NCBI RefSeq assembly: GCF_023073915.1
Contig: NZ_JADPKK010000019.1
Coordinates: 496,001 to 560,000 of the forward strand
Source: Bradyrhizobium sp. 149
GTDB lineage: Bacteria; Pseudomonadota; Alphaproteobacteria; Rhizobiales; Xanthobacteraceae
Direction of reading: 5' to 3'
Length of the DNA: 64,000 nucleotides
The notes below the pieces were generated by a model that saw only the letters and a list, made by a program, of their open reading frames with translations, was not told the DNA's origin and ran no database searches. The position numbers and the translations under genes are program-made. The stretch's first letter is position 1. Each line of letters begins with the position of its first letter. Below are positions 41,358-51,190 of the stretch, piece by piece.

Positions 41358-42440
41358 ATGCACGGACTGCTGACCGCGCTGAAACGCGGCTTCACGAGAT
41401 GGATCGGCTGGCGACGGCTCGGCATTGCCGCGAGCGTCTTCATCATCGCCTTCGCGATCACCACGCTGGTGCGGACCCTCAAGGGCATCGATACCGGGGT
41501 CATCCTGACCGCGTTGACCGAGATTCCCCGCGGCAATATCGGGCTGGCGGCGATCTGCGTATGCTTCGCGTTCTGTACGCTGACCTTCTACGACTTTTTT
41601 GCGCTGCGAACGATCGGCAAGAAGCACGTGCCCTATCGCATCGCGGCGCTCTCCAGCTTCACGTCCTATTCGATCGGCCACAATATCGGCGCCACCGTCT
41701 TCACCGGCGGTGCGATCCGCTTCCGGATCTATTCGGATTACGGGCTGAACGCGATCGACGTCGCAAAAATCTGCTTCCTGTCGGGCCTGACCTTCTGGCT
41801 CGGTAACATCTTCGTGCTCTCGATCGGCATGGCGATCCACCCGGCTGCCGCCTCCTCCATGGATCAGCTGCCGTCGTCGATCAACCGGCTGATTGCGTTC
41901 GGCGGCCTCGCCTCGATCGGCGCCTATCTGGTCTGGCTCTGCATGGGCGAAAAGCGCCGCGAGCTCGGCCAGAAGGGCTGGAAGGTGGTGCTGCCGTCGG
42001 CGCCGCTGACGCTGGTGCAGATCCTGATCGGCGTCATCGATCTCGGTTTCTGCGCGCTGGCGATGTACCTTCTGGTGCCGGCCAATCCGCAGATCGACTT
42101 CCTGTCGCTCTCCGTGGTGTTCATTCTGGCGACATTGCTCGGCTTCGCCAGCCACGCCCCTGGCTCGCTCGGCGTGTTCGACGCCGCCATGCTGGTGGCG
42201 CTGCCCGAATTCGGCCGCGAGCAGCTTCTGGCGACGCTCCTCGTCTTCCGCATCCTCTATTTCGTGATTCCGTTCGGTCTAGCCATCTCCATCATGGGCG
42301 CACGCGAGCTCTGGATGAATGTGGTGGAGCCCTGGCAGGAGCGCCGACGGCTGGCGGAGGCCTGCGCGCAGGCCAACCTGCCCAAGCAGGTGGCAACGAT
42401 GGAGCGCGAGCGGTCGCTGCGGCAGGCCAGCAAACGCTGA
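41358..42440 (+). CDS. Lysylphosphatidylglycerol synthase-like membrane protein (MprF TM domain only)
   Basis: The 360-residue polytopic protein has about eight membrane helices and resembles the flippase half of MprF (UPF0104): FYDFFALRTIGKKHVPYR, SYSIGHNIGATVFTGGAIRF, and LGFASHAPGSLGVFDAAML, a family-defining segment. The aminoacyl-PG synthase domain of MprF is absent, so a lipid-flipping role alone is likely. A cytosolic Lys/Arg-rich tail ends the protein. GGGAGGATGA just before ATG 41358 gives a strong start. It is followed directly by a family-B repeat. Confidence 0.85.
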   Translation: MHGLLTALKRGFTRWIGWRRLGIAASVFIIAFAITTLVRTLKGIDTGVILTALTEIPRGNIGLAAICVCFAFCTLTFYDFFALRTIGKKHVPYRIAALSSFTSYSIGHNIGATVFTGGAIRFRIYSDYGLNAIDVAKICFLSGLTFWLGNIFVLSIGMAIHPAAASSMDQLPSSINRLIAFGGLASIGAYLVWLCMGEKRRELGQKGWKVVLPSAPLTLVQILIGVIDLGFCALAMYLLVPANPQIDFLSLSVVFILATLLGFASHAPGSLGVFDAAMLVALPEFGREQLLATLLVFRILYFVIPFGLAISIMGARELWMNVVEPWQERRRLAEACAQANLPKQVATMERERSLRQASKR

Positions 42441-42485
42441 GCATGATCCGGAAAAGTGCGAAGCGGTTTTCCGAATAGATCATGC
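42441..42485. repeat. Palindromic repeat, family B (copy 1)
   Basis: GCATGATC-CGGAAAA at the left mirrors TTTTCCG-AATA-GATCATGC at the right. This GCATGATCCGGAAAAG palindrome type is common in Rhizobiales genomes. It starts at the stop codon of the MprF-like gene and could serve as its terminator. Confidence 0.8.
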
Positions 42486-42599
42486 TCCAACAATAGTCCG
42501 CTAGACGGCGGCCCGCAAAACCGTCAGACCCATGTTGCAGGCGGAGAGCAGTTCCTCTCTCATATTTCCGCCTCAACTTTGCCGTTGAAGACGCGGGCC

Positions 42600-44552
42600 A
42601 TGATCCCTGTATCCCTTCGCCGTTTCCTCGCCGGCGCCCTGCTGTTCGCCGGGCTCCTCACCGCCTGGCCGCTGGGGCCGGCGACCGCGCAGGACGCGGG
42701 GGCCATGCAGATCAATTGGGAGGTGCGCAACCGCTTCCGGCTGTTCCGCGAGGAGCGCGACTTCCTGCTCCATGTCGAGAACGCGCGTAACCGCAGCATC
42801 CTCGCCGCCGAGCAATCGCTGGAGCTCCAGAGCGAGGGCCGCGGCTGGGCCCGCAACATGGTCAACCGCCTCTGCATTGACCTCCAGGGCCGGGTCAACC
42901 AGCCCTGCAACCGCGACAATACGAAGGAAAACTACCTCACCCCGGTCGACCATCCCATCACTGTGCGCCTCACCGGCGCGGTGCCCGTCGGCGCAACCTG
43001 CGCCTGGTCGTTCGACGACGGCGACGGGCCGCAACAATCCACGTTCGACTGCGCCGAACCGATCAATCTGCGGGTCCGCTACGGCAAGCAGACCGTCGCG
43101 AGCGTCGACATCTCCTCCGGCTCCGATCCGACCCAGCGCGTCCAGACCGAGATCCAGGTCCGCGACATCTTCGTCGCTGGCCTCGGAGACAGCATCGCCT
43201 CGGGCGAAGGCAATCCGGACCGGCCGCTGGCGCTGTCGGATGAAGGTTTCTGCTTCCGCTCGTATCTCGGCACCGCCGGCGCGCAGTACTATCGGCCGAG
43301 CCGCGCCGGATATAAGGGCGGCCGCGCCTGCGAAGCGCCGGATACGCTCGCCAACTGGCAGCGCTACAGCGCGCTCTGGTTCAACTCGCCCTGCCACCGC
43401 TCGCTCTACAGCTACCAGGCCCGCACGGCGCTGGCGCTCGCGGTGCGCTACACCCATGTCGCGGTGACCTTCCTGCCGCTCGCCTGCACCGGCGCCAGCA
43501 TCAGCGACGGACTGCTCGGCTCGCAGCGCGCCCGCGAATGCCCGCCCGGCAAGACCGGCGTCTGCAACACCAGCGTGAATGCGCAGGTCGCCGAACTGCG
43601 CGAGGCGCTCACCGCCGCCAGGAAGCGCCAGCCCGAGCGCACGCTCGACCTGGTGCTGCTCTCGGTCGGTGCCAATGACGTCTATTTCTCCGGCCTCGTC
43701 GCCGACGTGATCGTCGAGACCGCAACCGAGCGCGCGCTATTCCGCCGCTCCGGCGTGATGGCGAGCGTCGATGATTCCCGCGATGCGCTGGCGCGCGAGC
43801 TGCCGCAGAATTTCGTCAAGCTTCGCGAGGCGCTGAAGCCGCTGGTCGGCGGCGACCTCTCGCACGTGGTCTACGTCTCCTACGCCAACCCGGCGCTCGC
43901 CGATGGTGGCGTGCCCTGCCGCGGTGGCCGCGCCGGCTTCGACATCCATCCGTCCTTCAATGCCGATCCGCAGCGCCTCGCCCGCGTCTCGACCTTCGTC
44001 GACACGGAATTCCTGCCGCAACTGAAGGGGCTCGCGACCTGCACCCGCGGCGCATTGTGCCGCGATCCCGAGGCCGACCGCATGACCTTCGTGGATTCGC
44101 ATCAGGCGGCGTTCGCCGATCACGGCTTCTGCGCGCACTCGGGCAACGATCCCGAGTTCGACCGCAGCTGCTTTGCCGAGAACGGCCAGAGCTTCAATCC
44201 TGACATCGTGAGCGCGGCGAGCCAGCCGATGCTGTGCGGCCGCGGCGCCTCCGAATTCCGGGCCTATTTGCCGCGCGCGCGCTGGATCCGCGACGCCAAT
44301 GACAGCTACTTCGCCGCGATGACCTATCCGCAAGGCTTGCCGGCAGCGAGCCAGCCGACCGACATTCACGACGCGACCTGGGGCGTGCTCTCGGCCGTCT
44401 ATGGCGGCGCCGTGCATCCGAGCGCCGAAGGCCACGCCGCGATGGCGGACGCGGCGCTGCCGGCCGCAAGCGCCGTGCTTGGTCTGGATGCGGTGCCGCC
44501 GGGCGTGACGCGCGGACTGCTCGCACCGCTCATGCCGGGCGCGCGGCAATAG
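42600..44552 (+). CDS. Large exported SGNH/GDSL-type hydrolase
   Basis: The 650-residue precursor has a Sec signal peptide (about 1-26, cleavage near TAQ in ATAQDAG). The catalytic blocks of SGNH esterases are seen: GDSIASGEGNP with Ser198 as nucleophile, a block III-like LSVGANDVYFSGL, and the C-terminal VHPSAEGH with His606. About 170 residues precede the GDS block; they are beta-rich (CAWSFDDGDGP) and match no family I know. An earlier in-frame start at 42456 would lie in the repeat. Acyl esterase or O-acetyl hydrolase activity in the periplasm or outside is inferred. Confidence 0.85.
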   Translation: MIPVSLRRFLAGALLFAGLLTAWPLGPATAQDAGAMQINWEVRNRFRLFREERDFLLHVENARNRSILAAEQSLELQSEGRGWARNMVNRLCIDLQGRVNQPCNRDNTKENYLTPVDHPITVRLTGAVPVGATCAWSFDDGDGPQQSTFDCAEPINLRVRYGKQTVASVDISSGSDPTQRVQTEIQVRDIFVAGLGDSIASGEGNPDRPLALSDEGFCFRSYLGTAGAQYYRPSRAGYKGGRACEAPDTLANWQRYSALWFNSPCHRSLYSYQARTALALAVRYTHVAVTFLPLACTGASISDGLLGSQRARECPPGKTGVCNTSVNAQVAELREALTAARKRQPERTLDLVLLSVGANDVYFSGLVADVIVETATERALFRRSGVMASVDDSRDALARELPQNFVKLREALKPLVGGDLSHVVYVSYANPALADGGVPCRGGRAGFDIHPSFNADPQRLARVSTFVDTEFLPQLKGLATCTRGALCRDPEADRMTFVDSHQAAFADHGFCAHSGNDPEFDRSCFAENGQSFNPDIVSAASQPMLCGRGASEFRAYLPRARWIRDANDSYFAAMTYPQGLPAASQPTDIHDATWGVLSAVYGGAVHPSAEGHAAMADAALPAASAVLGLDAVPPGVTRGLLAPLMPGARQ

Positions 44553-44579
44553 CAGCGAGAGCGAGCTCTCTCCACATCC

Positions 44580-44657
44580 GTCATTGCGAGCGCAGCGACG
44601 CAATCCAGAGTCTTTCCGCGGAGGGATTCTGGATTGCGTCGCTGCACTCGCAATGAC
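44580..44657. repeat. Palindromic dispersed repeat, family A (copy 4)
   Basis: GTCATTGCGAGCGCAGCGAC is mirrored by GTCGCTGCACTCGCAATGAC around a CTTTCCGCGG-containing loop. It sits between the SGNH hydrolase and the hexarate transporter. The GACGC variant in both arms keeps base pairing. Confidence 0.85.
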
Positions 44658-44814
44658 GAGATTGAGATCGCAAACTCATTATCGTTCCTCCTACCTGCCG
44701 TTCCATCAATCCAAAAGCGGCATCGATCGATACCCCCTTGAACTTGGACACCTTGCCGCGCGCGCCTCTAGGAGTCATCGGGAGGAAACGTTTCGAGTTT
44801 TAAGGAGGCGCGTA

Positions 44815-46167
44815 ATGAGCGCAGTGATGTCCGCAGCGGACGTGAGGAGATCTCGCGTCAGGCTATTCATCGTGACCATGTTGTTCCTGGTCACGACCGT
44901 CAATTATGCCGACCGCGCCACGCTGTCGATCGCTGGCCCCGCGCTCTCCAAGGAGCTGCATCTCGATCCCGTCGCGATGGGCTACATCTTCTCGGCGTTC
45001 GGCTGGTCCTATGTGATCGCGCAGGTGCCGGGCGGCTGGCTGCTCGACCGCTACGGTTCCCGCCTCGTCTATGCCTTCAGCATTATCATCTGGTCGCTGT
45101 TCACTGCGATGCAAGGCTGGGTCGGCTTCTTCAGCGCCGGCACCGCGATCGTCGTGCTGTTCGGCCTGCGCTTCCTTGTCGGTATCGCCGAGGCGCCGTC
45201 GTTCCCGGCCAACGCCCGCATCGTTGCGGCCTGGTTTCCCGACAATGAGCGCGGCACCGCGTCCGCGTTCTTCAACTCCGGACAGTATTTCGCGACCGTG
45301 ATCTTCGCGCCGGTGATGGGCTGGATCGCGCACGATTACGGCTGGCGCTACGTCTTCTTCGTGATGGGCGCGCTCGGAATCATCATGGGCGTGGTCTGGA
45401 TCAAGACCGTCTACGGGCCGAAAGAGCACCCCGGCGTCAACGAGGCTGAATTCGACTACATCAAGGCAGGCGGCGCGCTGGTTGACCTCGACGCGCCCAA
45501 GGACGATCTGAAGGGTCAACGCACACCGGATTCCGGCCCGGGATGGGACCACATCCGCCAGCTGCTCTCCAATCGCATGATGCTCGGCGTCTATCTCGGC
45601 CAGTATTGCATCAACACACTGACTTATTTCTTCCTGACCTGGTTCCCGGTCTACCTGGTCAAGGAGCGCGGCCTCTCGATCCTGCAAGCCGGCTTCGTCG
45701 CGACCCTGCCGGCGCTGTGCGGCTTCGTCGGCGGCGTGCTCGGCGGTGTCATCTCCGACGCCATCCTGCGCAAGACGGGTTCACTGACCATGGCGCGCAA
45801 GATCCCGATCGTTGGCGGCATGCTGCTGTCGATGTCGATCATCGCCTGCAACTATGTCGACGGCCAGGCGCTGGTGGTCGGCTTCATGGCACTCGCCTTC
45901 TTCGGCAAGGGCATCGGTGCGCTCGGCTGGGCGGTCGTCTCCGACACTTCGCCGAAGGAAGCCGGCGGCGTCTCGGGCGGCCTGTTCAACACCTTCGGCA
46001 ATCTCTCCTCCATCAGCACCCCGATCGTGATCGGCTACATCCTGGCCGCGACCGGCTCGTTCAACGGTGCACTGATATTCGTTGGCGCCAATGCGCTGGT
46101 GGCCGCATTCGCCTATCTCGTGGTCGTCGGCAAGATCGAGCGCGTGGTGCTCAAACGTTCCTCCTGA
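44815..46167 (+). CDS. gudP: MFS hexarate transporter (anion:cation symporter family)
   Basis: The 450-residue protein has 12 membrane helices and the ACS-family signature near the start, TTVNYADRATLSIAGPALSK, then DRYGSRLVYAFSII and FLVGIAEAPSFPANARIVAAWFP split by short loops. These are shared with glucarate/galactarate permeases GudP and GarP. AAGGAGG (44802-44808) seven bases before ATG 44815 fixes the start, although the frame is open further up. It heads the hexarate cluster and ends in its own terminator. D-glucarate or galactarate is the likely substrate, from context. Confidence 0.88.
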   Translation: MSAVMSAADVRRSRVRLFIVTMLFLVTTVNYADRATLSIAGPALSKELHLDPVAMGYIFSAFGWSYVIAQVPGGWLLDRYGSRLVYAFSIIIWSLFTAMQGWVGFFSAGTAIVVLFGLRFLVGIAEAPSFPANARIVAAWFPDNERGTASAFFNSGQYFATVIFAPVMGWIAHDYGWRYVFFVMGALGIIMGVVWIKTVYGPKEHPGVNEAEFDYIKAGGALVDLDAPKDDLKGQRTPDSGPGWDHIRQLLSNRMMLGVYLGQYCINTLTYFFLTWFPVYLVKERGLSILQAGFVATLPALCGFVGGVLGGVISDAILRKTGSLTMARKIPIVGGMLLSMSIIACNYVDGQALVVGFMALAFFGKGIGALGWAVVSDTSPKEAGGVSGGLFNTFGNLSSISTPIVIGYILAATGSFNGALIFVGANALVAAFAYLVVVGKIERVVLKRSS

Positions 46168-46199
46168 GGGCTCCCATGGGAGCTTGACCAGGCAACTTA

Positions 46200-46228
46200 A
46201 CGGCGGCTTCACGGCCGCCGTCTTTGTT
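46200..46228 (+). terminator. Terminator after the hexarate transporter
   Basis: ACGGCGGC (46200-46207) pairs with GCCGCCGT (46214-46221), loop TTCACG, followed by CTTTGTTTT. It separates the transporter from the LysR gene. Confidence 0.85.
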
Positions 46229-46289
46229 TTGGGAGTAATCGATGCTAGAAGTGCCGGGGAAACGCCTTATTCATCTAAGGCATGTATCG

Positions 46290-47195
46290 ATGTTCGACCT
46301 TAATCAGCTCCGCTGTTTCGTCACGGTGGCGGAGGAATTGCATTTCGGCCGCGCCGCCGCGCGGCTGAATATGACCCAGCCGCCGCTGTCCCGGCAGATC
46401 CAGGTGCTCGAGCATATCATCGATGCGCCGCTGCTGGAGCGAACCAGCCGTTCGGTGCGCCTGACGCCCGCCGGGCGCAGCTTCCTGCCGGAGGCGCGGC
46501 GCATCCTGAAGCTCGCGGAAAGCGCCTCGCAGGTCGCCCGCCGTATCGCGCTCGGCAAGTCCGGCTCGCTGAAGATCGGCTTCACCGCGGCCGCGGCCTA
46601 CGGCTTCCTGCCCGAGCTCGTCGCCGCCTGCCGCGCCAAGCTGCCGGAGGTGGATTTCTCACTGAAGGAGATGGTGTCGGGCGACCAGTTCGAGGCGCTG
46701 ACCTCGGGCCAGATCGATGCCGGCCTGCTCAGGCCGCCGATCGCGCGCCCGGAAGTCGCCAGCCGCCGGGTCGTCGCCGAGCCCCTGCTCGCCGCAATCC
46801 CGAAAAAGCATCCGTTGGCGAATGCCGAGAGCATCACGATCAAGGATTTCGACAACCAGCCCTTCGTGATGTATTCGCCCTACGAGAGCCGCTACTTTCA
46901 CGACGTGCTGGTGGCGCTGTTCACCCGCGCCGATATCCTGCCGCGCTATGTTCAGCACCTGAGCCAGATCCACTCGATCCTCGCCATGGTGCGCGCCGGC
47001 CTCGGCCTCGCCATCGTGCCGGCGGCAGCGGCGAGCCTGAAGATCGCGGACGTCCGCCTGCGGCCGCTGAAGCTGCGCACGCGCGTCCCGGTCGAGCTGT
47101 TCATGGTCTGGCGACGCGACGACGAAAATCCGCTGCTCTCGGCGCTGGTCAAAATCGCGAGCGAATTGTCCTCGGCGGAGGCGATGGAAGATTGA
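46290..47195 (+). CDS. LysR-family transcriptional regulator
   Basis: The 301-residue protein has an N-terminal winged helix (FDLNQLRCFVTVAEELHFGR, RLNMTQPPLSRQIQVLE) and a LysR substrate-binding domain with LKIGFTAAAAYGFLPELV and GLGLAIVPAAAA. It sits inside the hexarate cluster on the same strand, so it probably controls kdgD-gudD and the transporter in response to a hexarate or 5-keto-4-deoxyglucarate. This role is inferred. ATG 46290 gives the typical MFDLNQL start; the frame is open to 46242. Confidence 0.9.
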   Translation: MFDLNQLRCFVTVAEELHFGRAAARLNMTQPPLSRQIQVLEHIIDAPLLERTSRSVRLTPAGRSFLPEARRILKLAESASQVARRIALGKSGSLKIGFTAAAAYGFLPELVAACRAKLPEVDFSLKEMVSGDQFEALTSGQIDAGLLRPPIARPEVASRRVVAEPLLAAIPKKHPLANAESITIKDFDNQPFVMYSPYESRYFHDVLVALFTRADILPRYVQHLSQIHSILAMVRAGLGLAIVPAAAASLKIADVRLRPLKLRTRVPVELFMVWRRDDENPLLSALVKIASELSSAEAMED

Positions 47196-47329
47196 TGCTG
47201 ATTTCGCATTGGTCGATATAGGCTTTGGCTTGGACGCGCATCGAACGGTCTCCTAAACCACGGCCCATGGACGCGCAGGCTTGCGTCCTCCACAACACGA
47301 GACAAGCACGAGACAAGGGAGCAGCGCCC

Positions 47330-48274
47330 ATGAGCAAGATGACCCCGCAGGAAATGGCCCAGAAGATCGGATCCGGGCTCCTGTCTTTCCCCGTCACGCC
47401 GTTCAAGGTGGATTACTCCTTCGACGAGGCGACCTACCGCGCCAACATGGACTGGCTGTGCGGCTATGACGTCGCAGGCCTGTTCGCCGCCGGCGGCACC
47501 GGCGAGTTCTTCTCGCTGACGGCGGCCGAGGTTCCGCAGGTCGTCAAGATCGCCGTGGACGAGACCAAGGGCCGCGTGCCCGTGCTCGCCGGCACCGGCT
47601 ACGGCACCGCCACCGCGCGCGAGATCGCGATCGGCGCAGAAAAGGCCGGCGCCGACGGCCTGTTGCTGCTGCCGCCCTATCTCACCCATGCCGAGCAGGA
47701 CGGCCTTGCTGCCCACGTGGAAGCAATCTGCGCTTCCGTGAAGATCGGCGTCATCGTCTACAACCGCGACAACGCCATCCTCCAGCCCGATACGCTGGCC
47801 CGCCTTGCCGAGCGCTGCCCGAACCTCGTCGGCTACAAGGACGGCATCGGCGACATCGAGCTGATGACCCGCGTCTACACCAAGCTCGGCGATCGCCTGA
47901 CCTATATCGGCGGCCTGCCGACGGCGGAGACCTTCGCGCTGCCCTATCTCGACATGGGCGTGACGACCTATTCCTCGGCGGTGTTCAACTTCGTTCCGGA
48001 ATTCGCCACCAACTTCTACGCCGCGGTGCGCAAGCGCGATCATGCGACGATCCATGCCGGGCTGAAGGATTTCATTCTGCCGCTGATCGCGATCCGCAAC
48101 CGCAAGAAGGGCTATGCGGTCTCGATCATCAAGGCCGGAATGAAGGTGATCGGCCGCGATTCCGGCCCGGTCCGCCCGCCGCTCACCGATCTCACCGAGC
48201 AGGAGATCGCGGAAGTGGCCGCGCTGGTGAAAAATCTGCCCGCCATCCGATCGTCACAACAGGCTGCAGAATAA
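47330..48274 (+). CDS. kdgD: 5-dehydro-4-deoxyglucarate dehydratase
   Basis: The enzyme dehydrates and decarboxylates 5-keto-4-deoxyglucarate to 2,5-dioxopentanoate (ketoglutarate semialdehyde). The 314-residue protein is a DapA-family barrel: GGTGEF (55-60), Tyr144 in VIVYNRDN, and the Schiff-base lysine K170 in LVGYKDG. FPVTPF and [10 protein letters not shown] fit the KdgD subgroup. GGGAG precedes ATG 47330. It receives the product of GudD, GarD and probably the third dehydratase of this cluster, and feeds the aldehyde dehydrogenase at 49726. Confidence 0.92.
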   Translation: MSKMTPQEMAQKIGSGLLSFPVTPFKVDYSFDEATYRANMDWLCGYDVAGLFAAGGTGEFFSLTAAEVPQVVKIAVDETKGRVPVLAGTGYGTATAREIAIGAEKAGADGLLLLPPYLTHAEQDGLAAHVEAICASVKIGVIVYNRDNAILQPDTLARLAERCPNLVGYKDGIGDIELMTRVYTKLGDRLTYIGGLPTAETFALPYLDMGVTTYSSAVFNFVPEFATNFYAAVRKRDHATIHAGLKDFILPLIAIRNRKKGYAVSIIKAGMKVIGRDSGPVRPPLTDLTEQEIAEVAALVKNLPAIRSSQQAAE

Positions 48275-48298
48275 GAGGACAACAGGGAGGAGCGCGCG

Positions 48299-49639
48299 AT
48301 GGCCGAGAATATCTCTGGCGCACCGGTCGTCACGGCGATGCAGGTGATCCCGGTCGCCGGCCGTGACAGCATGCTCCTCAATCTGAGCGGCGCGCATGCG
48401 CCGTTCTTCACCCGCAACATCGTCATCCTCACCGACAATGCCGGTCACACCGGCGTCGGCGAGGTGCCGGGCGGGCAGAAGATCTGGCAGACTCTGCAGG
48501 ACGCCCGTGATCTCGTGATCGGCAAGACCGTCGGCGCGATGAACAACATTCTCGCCGATATCCGTACCGCCTTCGCCGATCGCGACGCCGGCGGCCGTGG
48601 CAAGCAGACTTTTGATCTCCGCGTCATGATCCACGCCGTCACGGCCGTGGAGTCGGCGCTGCTCGATTTGCTCGGTCAGCATCTCAACCTGCCCGTCGCC
48701 GCGCTGCTCGGCGAAGGCCAGCAACGCAGCAGTGTCGAGACGCTCGGCTATCTCTTCTTCGTCGGCGACATCAGCAGGTCAAAGCTCGACTACGTCAGCG
48801 GCGAGACGGGCAAGCCCGAATGGTTCAACCTCCGCCATCAGGAGGCTATGACGCCGGAGACCGTGGTGCGGCTCGCGGAAGCCACCCACGACCATTACGG
48901 CTTCGCCGATTTCAAGCTCAAGGGCGGCGTGCTGCGGGGCGAGCAGGAGATCGAGGCGGTCACCGCGATCGCCAGGCGCTTTCCGGACGCGCGCGTGACC
49001 CTGGATCCGAACGGCGCTTGGTCGCTCGACGAGGCTGTCAGCCTCTGCAAGGACATGCACGGCATCCTCGCCTATGCCGAGGACCCCTGCGGCGCCGAAG
49101 GCGGCTTCTCCGGCCGTGAGATCATGGCCGAGTTCCGCCGTGCGACGGGGCTACCGACCGCCACCAACATGATCGCGACGGACTGGCGGCAGCTCTCTCA
49201 TGCATTGCGCCTCGGCGCGGTGGACATTCCGCTCGCCGATCCCCATTTCTGGACCATGCAAGGCTCGGTGCGCGTGGCCCAGACCTGCCGCGACAACGGC
49301 CTGACTTGGGGCTCGCACTCCAACAACCATTTCGACATCTCGCTCGCCATGTTCACCCATGTCGCCGCCGCCGCCCCCGGCAAGGTCACCGCGATCGACA
49401 CCCACTGGATCTGGCAGGACGGCCAGGCGCTGACCAAGGAGCCGCTCCAGATCAAGGGCGGCAAGATCGCCGTGCCTGGTAGGCCGGGCCTGGGTATCGA
49501 AATCGACAGGGCCGCCATCGACGCCGCGCATGAGCTCTACAAGCAGCATGGACTCGGCGCCCGCGATGACGCTATTGCCATGCAGGACCTGATCCCCGGC
49601 TGGACCTTCGACGACAAGCGTCCCTGCCTCGTGCGTTAA
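48299..49639 (+). CDS. gudD: Glucarate dehydratase
   Basis: Enolase-superfamily dehydratase converting D-glucarate (and often L-idarate) to 5-keto-4-deoxyglucarate. The 446-residue protein keeps the E. coli GudD active site shifted by one: K206 and K208 (FKLKGG), metal ligands D236 (LDPNGAWS), E261 (AEDPCG) and N290 ([10 protein letters not shown]), and the general base H340 in [15 protein letters not shown]. It starts 24 bases after kdgD behind GGGAGG. Confidence 0.96.
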   Translation: MAENISGAPVVTAMQVIPVAGRDSMLLNLSGAHAPFFTRNIVILTDNAGHTGVGEVPGGQKIWQTLQDARDLVIGKTVGAMNNILADIRTAFADRDAGGRGKQTFDLRVMIHAVTAVESALLDLLGQHLNLPVAALLGEGQQRSSVETLGYLFFVGDISRSKLDYVSGETGKPEWFNLRHQEAMTPETVVRLAEATHDHYGFADFKLKGGVLRGEQEIEAVTAIARRFPDARVTLDPNGAWSLDEAVSLCKDMHGILAYAEDPCGAEGGFSGREIMAEFRRATGLPTATNMIATDWRQLSHALRLGAVDIPLADPHFWTMQGSVRVAQTCRDNGLTWGSHSNNHFDISLAMFTHVAAAAPGKVTAIDTHWIWQDGQALTKEPLQIKGGKIAVPGRPGLGIEIDRAAIDAAHELYKQHGLGARDDAIAMQDLIPGWTFDDKRPCLVR

Positions 49640-49650
49640 GAAACCTTCAG

Positions 49651-49697
49651 GCATGATCCCGGAAAAGTGGGTACCGGTTTTCCGATAAGGATCATGC
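49651..49697. repeat. Palindromic repeat, family B (copy 2)
   Basis: GCATGATCCCGGAAAAGTGG at the left is mirrored by CCGGTTTTCCGATAAGGATC and ATGC at the right, the same plan as 42441-42485. It lies between gudD and the semialdehyde dehydrogenase gene, so it may uncouple expression within the operon. Confidence 0.8.
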
Positions 49698-49725
49698 CCC
49701 CTTAGATAACTTGGAGGAAAACAAC

Positions 49726-51174
49726 ATGACTGCGATCCTGAAGAACTTCATCGGCGGCGAATGGGTCGATGGCTCCGCCGTCACCAGGAACATCAACCCC
49801 TCCAACACCAATGACGTCGTCGGCGAATACGCCAAGGCCGACAAGGCGCAGACCGAGAAGGCGATCGCAGCCGCCAAGGCCGCCTTCCCCGCCTGGGCGC
49901 AGTCGACGCCGCAGGTGCGCTACGACGCGCTGCACCAGATTTCGCTCGAGATCATCGCCCGCAAGGAAGAGCTCGGCCGCCTGCTCGCCCGCGAGGAAGG
50001 CAAGACGCTGCCTGAGGGTATCGGCGAGGTCGCCCGCGCCGGCCAGATCTTTGCGTTCTTCGCCGGCGAAGCGCTGCGCCTGATCGGCGAGAAGGGCGCC
50101 TCGGTGCGTCCCGGCCTCGACGTCGAGCTCACCCGCGAGCCGGTCGGCATTATCGGCATGATCACGCCCTGGAATTTCCCGATCGCGATCCCGGCCTGGA
50201 AGATCGCGCCGGCGCTCTGCTACGGCAATACGGTGGTGTTCAAGCCGGCTGAGCTGGTGCCGGGCTCGGCGCATGCGCTGTCCGAGATCATCACCCGCTC
50301 CGGCATTCCTGCCGGCGTGTTCAACCTCGTGATCGGCTCCGGCTCGGTGGTCGGCCAGACCCTGCTCGAGCACCCGGATGTCGCCGCGATCTCCTTCACC
50401 GGTTCGGTGCAAACAGGGCGCAAGATCGCCCAGGCCTGCGTGCTGTCGAACCCGATGAAGAAGTTCCAGCTCGAGATGGGCGGCAAGAACCCGCTGGTCG
50501 TGCTCGACGACGCCGACCTGAAGACCGCCGTCGAAGTCGCCGTCAACGGCGCCTATTTCTCGACCGGCCAGCGCTGCACCGCATCCTCGCGCCTGATCGT
50601 CACCGAAGGCATCCATGACCGCTTCGTCGCCGCAATGGCCGAGCGCCTGAAGGGCCTCTCCGTGGACGACGCGCTCAAGGCCGGCGTGCATATCGGCCCG
50701 GTGGTCGACCAGAGCCAGCTCGACCAGGACCTGCGCTACATCAAGATCGGCCAGGACGAGGGCGCCAAGCTCGCCTGGGGCGGCGAGCTGCTCAAGCGCG
50801 AGACGCCCGGCTACTACCTGCAGCCCGCACTGTTCACGGAAGCCAACAACAACATGCGTATCGCGCGCGAAGAAATCTTCGGGCCGGTGGCTACCGTCAT
50901 TCGCGCCAAGAACTACGAGGAGGCGCTGGCGATCTCGAACGATACCGAGTTCGGCCTTGCTTCCGGCATCTGCACCACGAGCCTGAAATACGCCTCGCAC
51001 TACAAGCGCAACAGCGAGTCCGGCATGGTGATGGTCAATCTGCCGACCGCCGGCGTCGACTATCACGTGCCGTTCGGCGGCCGGAAGGGTTCGAGCTATG
51101 GCGCCCGCGAGCAAGGCTCCTATGCCCGCGAGTTCTACACGACGGTAAAGACCGCCTATACCTATCCCGGCTAA
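49726..51174 (+). CDS. 2,5-dioxopentanoate (ketoglutarate semialdehyde) dehydrogenase
   Basis: An aldehyde dehydrogenase of 482 residues, oxidising 2,5-dioxopentanoate to 2-oxoglutarate with NAD(P). N150 in ITPWNFP, the Rossmann segment [28 protein letters not shown], the general base E250 in LEMGGKNP and the nucleophile C284 in GQRCTASS are all present. Function is assigned from its place directly downstream of kdgD-gudD and similarity to the KGSADH type; other aldehydes are possible. TTGGAGG precedes ATG 49726. Confidence 0.9.
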   Translation: MTAILKNFIGGEWVDGSAVTRNINPSNTNDVVGEYAKADKAQTEKAIAAAKAAFPAWAQSTPQVRYDALHQISLEIIARKEELGRLLAREEGKTLPEGIGEVARAGQIFAFFAGEALRLIGEKGASVRPGLDVELTREPVGIIGMITPWNFPIAIPAWKIAPALCYGNTVVFKPAELVPGSAHALSEIITRSGIPAGVFNLVIGSGSVVGQTLLEHPDVAAISFTGSVQTGRKIAQACVLSNPMKKFQLEMGGKNPLVVLDDADLKTAVEVAVNGAYFSTGQRCTASSRLIVTEGIHDRFVAAMAERLKGLSVDDALKAGVHIGPVVDQSQLDQDLRYIKIGQDEGAKLAWGGELLKRETPGYYLQPALFTEANNNMRIAREEIFGPVATVIRAKNYEEALAISNDTEFGLASGICTTSLKYASHYKRNSESGMVMVNLPTAGVDYHVPFGGRKGSSYGAREQGSYAREFYTTVKTAYTYPG

Positions 51175-51190
51175 CCACGCGGAATACCAA

